64,000 nucleotides of DNA from Treponema sp. (GTDB lineage: Bacteria > Spirochaetota > Spirochaetia > Treponematales > Treponemataceae). The notes below the pieces were generated by a model, which did no database searches, was not told the DNA's origin, and saw nothing but the letters and a program-made list of their open reading frames with translations. Location: positions 1 through 64,000 of the forward strand of contig JAFUFU010000010.1 in NCBI GenBank assembly GCA_017469785.1, written 5' to 3'. Positions 60,301 to 64,000 of this stretch are shown one piece after another. Each line of letters opens with the position of its first letter. Within the stretch, counting starts at the first letter, position 1. The translations under genes were made by a program, and so were the position numbers.

Positions 60301-60669
60301 ATGGTTTTCAATGGCGGATGGCATACAGGGGCTGAAATCGGAGCATACGGACCTAACGGCGGTGCTGATGACAGTATGCTGGCTTCCGTAAGTTTTGAAT
60401 TAAAGAATAAGAAGACTGGAGAAACTGTCTCAAGAATTGTTAATGGCCAATATTGGACAAACAGATTTGACAAGGGAGAATGCACTCCTTCCGACCTTGT
60501 ACTAACAGGGACTCTGAATTTCAAGAATGAGAAAGATGCAAAATCGTATTGTGATGCGGTGAATAACCGTAATAGCAATCAATATTTTAATTCTAAAGGA
60601 AGAGAACCAGATTCTTATAATGCTAAAGCCACATGCTCTGAAAAAACTGTTACCGTAATTTTTGAATAG
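57367..60669 (+). CDS. Rhs/YD-repeat protein with C-terminal toxin, N-terminally short
   Basis: 1100 aa. YD repeats (such as YEYDGLNRLVLVDYP, YDLLGRKTALCSID) run from about residue 30 to 820. The Rhs core signature GLYYYGARYLDPKYSRWLST stands near 825, then NGNLYHYGANNPVKYTDPDG near 880. About 200 variable residues form the toxin end (from EFISVFIG); its activity is not recognised. Full Rhs proteins have a signal or secretion domain and are usually longer than 1400 aa, so this copy seems truncated at the 5' end. The ATG lacks a clear ribosome-binding site. Confidence 0.88.
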   Translation: MKFIQFVESISQNGVDTDVYEGRAGYIKATQTKEWEEDCNGNRIDYLYDEWQRPKSIRTSYDSVSCPAVSYEYSCPAPDMLGKHEMWYAVTTNKVTFDRDDKSVMKTVVQIDGVGRAVRTAKSGLVYNTDRKTKVSGWNVSGAVEYDRKGRAVAESMTDFIPGDLSALLGTFPKIGRYYNEYTYDEKDRKIKTVLPDGSVQTEEFFVRDGNSVNESRDPLGRITRRTSDSRGNILEVLKLDNDAAGSVLTRVSYEYNGIGEMVAAYDAENHPITVEYDLLGRKTALCSIDSGRQEFEYDECSNLIRETNSVLRENGKQIYYEYDGLNRLVLVDYPDTVDTEYTYGTSSDRNIHAAGKILSRRDSGGTVSYEYGCLGEVTKEIRTLTAHLNGQSDTETAVMEYRSDYLGRMQYIVYPDGEKIVYGYDDGGQVVSVTGTHFNEEFKYVSDIGYDEYGQRLYIDYGNGVHTDYNYNKERRWLDSIGTKNKWGVVLQNISYSFDRVGNVSGYTNVCTGEVNGSYSTKQNYSYDGLYQLVLAEGETVYNPNKSVNPEFTSTYRQEFSFDQYGLGNMTAKKSSETVSPNKKIGDDLNYTFKYVYDYSFAHRLVSIGNRYYQYDSNENVTVEQDGSFDEETSSYIRTVETDDRGVKSTDYGWGLFKDTKAASESERYKRVYTWDEKNRLIASADSSYTVSYVYSEDGERTNKYTLSSETLYFNKMWTLHTDAGNATEGGQTSKHIYLGDTRIVTKLNSGTNPTYSEEYNRQYYYHADHLGSAHLITDKDGNEYQRLEYTPYGEIWVEKTSNTGLEYLPYKFTGKEMDSETGLYYYGARYLDPKYSRWLSTDPALGDYIPQAPISDEAKKHNQNLPGMGGVFNHINGNLYHYGANNPVKYTDPDGEFISVFIGCAIAVGIFMLPRRHDEGYLYFDNWQPQRMGGYYNPYEFFTSNNVCCNIDSLRTDFTNSKEKSSSIWLWKGNYNMVFNGGWHTGAEIGAYGPNGGADDSMLASVSFELKNKKTGETVSRIVNGQYWTNRFDKGECTPSDLVLTGTLNFKNEKDAKSYCDAVNNRNSNQYFNSKGREPDSYNAKATCSEKTVTVIFE

Positions 60670-60679
60670 GATGTGGAAA

Positions 60680-61429
60680 ATGAAGAAAATTTTAATTATT
60701 TCAACTTTAAGCTTATTATTTTTATCATGCGGAGAACGAAAAATGTTTAGAAGTCCGACTCCTGGTTTTGGTTTTACCTCAAAGACCTATAATGTAGACG
60801 AAACTTCTCTTGAATATCAGATGCAATTGGCGCTTTTAACCACGGATGCCGACGAGTGTTATCGGAAAGTTGAGGAACTGCTGAAAAAAGGTGCAAACCC
60901 CAATAAAAAAACAGGTCAATTCAAATGGGTTGATACGAATCCCCTTTGGAATTGTTGCTGGGATAAAAATTTGCTTAGCTTATTTGTTTCTTATGGAGCG
61001 GATGTAAAAAAAAGACCATATATAGCAAAAGCTATATCAGGAAGAATTGCTGTCTCTAAAGAACAGTTTGACGAATGGAAAAAGGAAGGGTATGTATGCA
61101 CAGGTTTTGAAGACTCTCTTATAGAATCTGTAAAAATCTTATTGCAAAATGGAGCTGACCCGAATCTAAAATGGATTGGTGGAGAAAAAGTTCTCATTCC
61201 TGCGACCGATTGGAATTATCTTCGTTATTTTAAAAAACATGGAAAACTTCCTGTAAATAATGCGATAAAGTATAACGCAATGAAACTTGCAGCATTATTG
61301 CTCGAGAATGGAGCAATACTTGATGAAGACTCATTGAAACTCGCCAGAGAAACTACGGAGCGCACAGGCTCAAACGAGATGGAAGAGCTTGTGAAAAAGC
61401 ACTGGAATTTGCAAAATAATTCTGTATAG
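60680..61429 (+). CDS. Ankyrin-repeat lipoprotein, putative Rhs immunity protein
   Basis: 249 aa. Signal peptide with lipobox STLSLLFLSC (Cys17). Ankyrin-like repeats: VEELLKKGANPNKKTGQF, LLSLFVSYGADV, VKILLQNGADPNLKW, LAALLLENGAIL. It starts 10 nt after the Rhs stop, the place of the cognate immunity gene. Ankyrin immunity proteins are known for polymorphic toxins. A start at 60662 is also possible. Confidence 0.8.
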   Translation: MKKILIISTLSLLFLSCGERKMFRSPTPGFGFTSKTYNVDETSLEYQMQLALLTTDADECYRKVEELLKKGANPNKKTGQFKWVDTNPLWNCCWDKNLLSLFVSYGADVKKRPYIAKAISGRIAVSKEQFDEWKKEGYVCTGFEDSLIESVKILLQNGADPNLKWIGGEKVLIPATDWNYLRYFKKHGKLPVNNAIKYNAMKLAALLLENGAILDEDSLKLARETTERTGSNEMEELVKKHWNLQNNSV

Positions 61430-61447
61430 TTTTTTTTAAATCTTTCT

Positions 61448-61495
61448 GTATAGTGGAATTTTCGCCCTTCTTTGTTCCCACAAATAGGGGTTTGT
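61448..61495 (+). repeat. 48-bp cassette repeat, copy B
   Basis: Identical over 48 bp to 62610-62657, starting GTATAGTGGAATTTTCGCCC and ending in the palindromic core CCCACAAATAGGGGTTTGT. It begins 18 bp after the immunity gene stop. Confidence 0.9.
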
Positions 61496-61549
61496 AGGAC
61501 TTTGGAAGCGAAAGTGGAAAAAAGTTCGGAATTTTACAAGAATATGTGA

Positions 61550-61555
61550 TATAAT
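61550..61555 (+). promoter_or_regulatory. -10 box of orphan toxin B
   Basis: TGA-TATAAT (extended -10), 9 nt before the ATG at 61565. Confidence 0.65.
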
Positions 61556-61564
61556 AGAGCAAAA

Positions 61565-62317
61565 ATGAGAAACGCAGAGAGAAAATTTTACACACAAAAT
61601 TCTCACAACTGGCTTTTTGCTGTAAAATTCACCGAAACTCGCAGAAAATTGCGACTTGTGCCTACAAATGGCAATTTGTATCACTACGCGGGCAACAACC
61701 CTGTCAAGTATACAGACCCGGATGGAAGCCAGTCTATTCCGTTCAGCTTCAAGGATTTTTTAAATTTAACTAATGATCCACATGTAAAATTATATAATGA
61801 AATGCTCGCTGCGGATACTGGAGATAAAAATGCACAGGCTCGGTTAAAATATGTCTTCTATGAAGCTGGAAGAGAAACATTAAAACAAACATCTTCAACA
61901 TTGAATGACATGGCATTAGTTAGTCTCTGCATCGGTTTTCCAGAAGGTGCAGGTGTTTTTGGAACTGCAGCAAATGTATGTGATTTTGCATTGCTATTAG
62001 ATGATGCTTTTGTAAATAAGAGTTCGACGGTTAAGAAGGATGCAGTTTTGTTTATTGCTGGCATTGTTTACTCAAAAGGTGCAGAGTTTGGAACAAAAAC
62101 AATATCTAAATCAATAAATATAACCATAGGAAAGACGAGAAGATTTTATGAATTAGGTCATAAAGGGGCAATAAAATCAGAAAAAGCACTGCGAAAACAA
62201 CTTTTAAAAGATATTTCATCAGGATATTTTGGAAGTGCAATTATTCCAAGTGCAAATTCTATAATAGATGAAACCGTAAAGGCTTATCGAAAACTAACGG
62301 AAAATGAAAATGAATAA
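61565..62317 (+). CDS. Orphan Rhs C-terminal toxin B
   Basis: 250 aa. Residues 1-33 are unrelated leader; 35-54 are the Rhs tip NGNLYHYAGNNPVKYTDPDG, nearly identical in DNA to the main Rhs gene. The remaining about 195 residues form an unrecognised, mostly helical domain (TLNDMALVSLCIGFPEGAGV, FIAGIVYSKGAEFG). Like toxin A it is a toxin tip detached from its shell. A hydrophobic stretch fits a membrane-active or pore-forming function, but that is a guess. Confidence 0.75.
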   Translation: MRNAERKFYTQNSHNWLFAVKFTETRRKLRLVPTNGNLYHYAGNNPVKYTDPDGSQSIPFSFKDFLNLTNDPHVKLYNEMLAADTGDKNAQARLKYVFYEAGRETLKQTSSTLNDMALVSLCIGFPEGAGVFGTAANVCDFALLLDDAFVNKSSTVKKDAVLFIAGIVYSKGAEFGTKTISKSINITIGKTRRFYELGHKGAIKSEKALRKQLLKDISSGYFGSAIIPSANSIIDETVKAYRKLTENENE

Positions 62318-62591
62318 TAAATATCATATATACCTTCTGTTTTTGGGATTAATCATTTTTGTAATAACAGTGTTTGTAGTATTATTTTACGAAAGTGTAC
62401 CTGATATTGTTGTTGCATTTCTTTGTTTTTTATCTCTTGTATTAATGCTCCCTAATGTTCTTTTCAGCGTTAGAACGGAACAAGAGCCAACGGCAATAAC
62501 TTGGAAAATTTCCATTTCAATAATTATAGCGACTGTGTTTTCGATTTTATGGCTAGTAATATGCATTCTTAGATTTTTCAATCTTGTATAG
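62310..62591 (+). CDS. Putative membrane immunity protein of orphan toxin B
   Basis: 93 aa, three transmembrane helices (YLLFLGLIIFVITVFVVLFY; VVAFLCFLSLVLMLPNVLF; ISIIIATVFSILWLVICIL). Overlaps the toxin gene by 8 nt, as expected for an immunity gene. The membrane location suggests the toxin acts at the membrane or periplasm. The start at 62310 is preferred over 62304. Confidence 0.72.
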   Translation: MNNKYHIYLLFLGLIIFVITVFVVLFYESVPDIVVAFLCFLSLVLMLPNVLFSVRTEQEPTAITWKISISIIIATVFSILWLVICILRFFNLV

Positions 62592-62849
62592 CCTTTTCCA
62601 AAATTCCTAGTATAGTGGAATTTTCGCCCTTCTTTGTTCCCACAAATAGGGGTTTGTGGGAGTTGGGGAGAAAGCACGGAATTTGTTCGGAATATTGCAA
62701 AAAAATTAGGGTAGGGGAGTGAATTATAAATTCTAAATGCTTGTGTTTTTTTTTAAGACAAAAACGACCGACCCCTAAAAGCATATTTTTTAGGAGTTCA
62801 AAAAGAGAAAAAATTAAAATCTAAAAGATTCTTCGCTATAAAAAAGCCT
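62592..62849. other. Intergenic region after cassette B
   Basis: It holds the second 48-bp repeat (62610-62657) and AT-rich sequence with a weak hairpin (CTAAAAGC...TTTTTTAG near 62775-62794). Nothing else seen. Confidence 0.45.
62610..62657 (+). repeat. 48-bp cassette repeat, copy C
   Basis: Identical to 61448-61495. It begins 18 bp after the stop of the membrane immunity gene, the same distance as copy B from its immunity gene, and both stop codons sit in the context GTATAG. Confidence 0.9.
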
Positions 62850-63845
62850 TTAGCAGATGAATTTTTGGTGCGAGTATCTCACATTCGCTTGCTGAACATT
62901 GGCATAGCGAAGCGTTGTGTCTATTTTCGTGTGCCCTAGCAAGAACTGAACTTGCTCTATCGGCATTCCTTTATCTATGGCATTTGTTGCCAAAGTTCTT
63001 CGGAAGCGGTGGGGATGAACATTTTCTATATTCGTTTTTATGCCAATATCTCTTATCATTTTTTCGATTGAGTTCACGGTAAGCCTTGTATAAGAGCCAT
63101 TTTTACTTTTTCTTCGCGAGCAGACGAAAAGAGCGTTGTTCTTGTCCTTCCTTGTTTTGAGGTAATTTTCTAGTTCAATCTTCGTTCTGACATCGAAATA
63201 AGTCAGTCTTTGCTTCGCGCCCTTTCCGAAAACCGTGCAAGTTCTCGTGTTAAGGTTTATGGACGAGCGGTTAAGGCGAACCAATTCGCTCACACGGATT
63301 CCAGACGAGAGAAGTATGTCGATAATAGCGATGTTCCGTTTGCTCTTGGAGGCGGATTTCCTTATGGTCTCAACCTGCTCGTCGGAGAAGGCGGGCTTTA
63401 TAACAATCGGCGCTTTTATCCTGTGAATCCGCTTCATCGGGCTTTTTAGGATAAAATCTTCTTCCTCAAGCCATTTGTAAAAACTTGACAATATTCGTCT
63501 TACTGTGTCAAGCGTGACATTTGAGCAGTTGTTTATTTTCTGGTAGTCTGTCAGGTATTCTCGGATTTTGTTTGTGTCCGCAAGGCAGATATCACAACCT
63601 ATGTTTTTCTTGTAGAAAGCAAGGACTGAGTTATAATATTCCTCAGTCCTTTTTGAGCAGCCTTCAATTCTTTTTGCCGTAAGGAACTGCTTGACGAGGT
63701 TCTTTTTGCTTCTCCGAGGAAGTGCACCGTTTGCTGATGTTTCATAAAGAATTTCTGTCAGCACATTCTCTAAATTTTTCATTTGGCTTGGAGAAAGCTC
63801 GTTTTCCATCCGCACCTTGATTCTGTTGATAGTCTCTGCGTTCAT
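62850..63845 (-). CDS. Tyrosine recombinase (phage integrase family)
   Basis: 331 aa. Core-binding SAM-like domain (residues 45-135) and catalytic domain: Arg in SGIRVSEL near 182, HPHRFRRT near 275, LLGHTKIDTT near 303, tyrosine nucleophile in TTLRYANV near 316. All catalytic residues are present. AGGAG site before the ATG. It faces the toxin cassettes; a broken paralogue is at 55535-55738. Confidence 0.92.
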   Translation of the reverse strand: MNAETINRIKVRMENELSPSQMKNLENVLTEILYETSANGALPRRSKKNLVKQFLTAKRIEGCSKRTEEYYNSVLAFYKKNIGCDICLADTNKIREYLTDYQKINNCSNVTLDTVRRILSSFYKWLEEEDFILKSPMKRIHRIKAPIVIKPAFSDEQVETIRKSASKSKRNIAIIDILLSSGIRVSELVRLNRSSINLNTRTCTVFGKGAKQRLTYFDVRTKIELENYLKTRKDKNNALFVCSRRKSKNGSYTRLTVNSIEKMIRDIGIKTNIENVHPHRFRRTLATNAIDKGMPIEQVQFLLGHTKIDTTLRYANVQQANVRYSHQKFIC

Positions 63846-63919
63846 AATAACTCCTGATATAGAATTTTTATATCAGTATTAGCAGAGAAAAGGGGAAATT
63901 AAAATAGAGCCGTCGGCCT

Positions 63920-64000
63920 TTATCTCGCTATTGCTTGCAGACTTTCCGCAAGTTCCTTAACTTTGTTCTCGGAGAGTTTTGAAATTTCTGCAATTCTTGG
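63920..64000 (-). CDS. C-terminal end of an unrecognised gene (partial)
   Basis: 26 residues from the window edge: PRIAEISKLSENKVKELAES then LQAIAR and a stop. The segment KVKELAESLQA recurs in the broken block at 55740-55775. The identity cannot be judged from this length. Confidence 0.55.
   Translation of the reverse strand, partial: PRIAEISKLSENKVKELAESLQAIAR

Overview
The window reads as a chromosomal segment of a Treponema-like spirochaete. It encodes a FlaA flagellar sheath protein, a spiro-SPASM-type protein, a seven-gene V-type ATPase operon in spirochaetal order (E, DUF2764, A, B, D, I, K), two BMP/TmpC-family binding proteins and a type III glutamine synthetase. Genus and species cannot be fixed from sequence alone. 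Genes sit on both strands, with several traces of gene decay.

Layout. 1-6.0 kb: nitrogen assimilation on the minus strand (glutamate synthase large subunit, open at the window edge; an ammonium transporter fused to a PII domain). 6-13.4 kb: small unlinked housekeeping genes (ABC exporter, HAD nucleotidase, ArsC/Spx-like, DNA glycosylase, MmcQ-like) with a decayed patch at 9.2-10.9 kb. 13.7-19.9 kb: a signalling operon (BMP protein, 7TM-PAS protein, giant HD-GYP protein). 20-24.7 kb: fructosamine-kinase-like protein, ArfB, a membrane protein and type III glutamine synthetase. 24.8-39.8 kb: surface and flagellar-glycan genes (spiro-SPASM, glycosyltransferase, a three-domain SpsF/PseG/methyltransferase fusion), a BMP protein paired with a PP2C phosphatase, ATP-grasp, amidase, GerMN and FlaA. 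39.8-43.6 kb: an alarmone synthetase with TPRs and a JAMM-DinG helicase fusion. 43.7-44.3 kb: two tRNAs and a zinc-ribbon protein. 44.4-51.8 kb: V-ATPase operon. 52-64 kb: an accessory island with a lysis cassette, an HU-like protein, a LuxR-type regulator behind a seven-unit operator array, three Rhs toxin/immunity modules, and an intact plus a broken tyrosine recombinase.

How the parts work together. gltB, amt-PII and the type III glutamine synthetase are each preceded by a consensus sigma-70 promoter with a 17-bp spacer, then two or three successive intrinsic terminators. Most of these terminators carry at their 5' side a small hairpin with a six-base loop that has A at position 1 and G at position 4. 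That is the signature bound by ANTAR-domain antiterminators, so the three loci look like one ammonium-assimilation regulon controlled by antitermination. A second genome-style trait is a set of at least eight genes whose -10 box lies 6-7 nt before the ATG, mostly as extended -10 promoters, implying leaderless mRNAs.

The accessory island is the most novel part. Two Rhs C-terminal toxin tips stand alone, each beginning at the conserved NGNLYHYAGNNPV junction and followed by an overlapping immunity gene. An exact 48-bp direct repeat lies 18 bp past the stop codons of two immunity genes, and its palindromic core recurs after the third. The toxin region is bracketed by direct copies of a recombinase block, one intact and one deleted. 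The neighbouring lysis cassette could serve toxin release, but that is inference.
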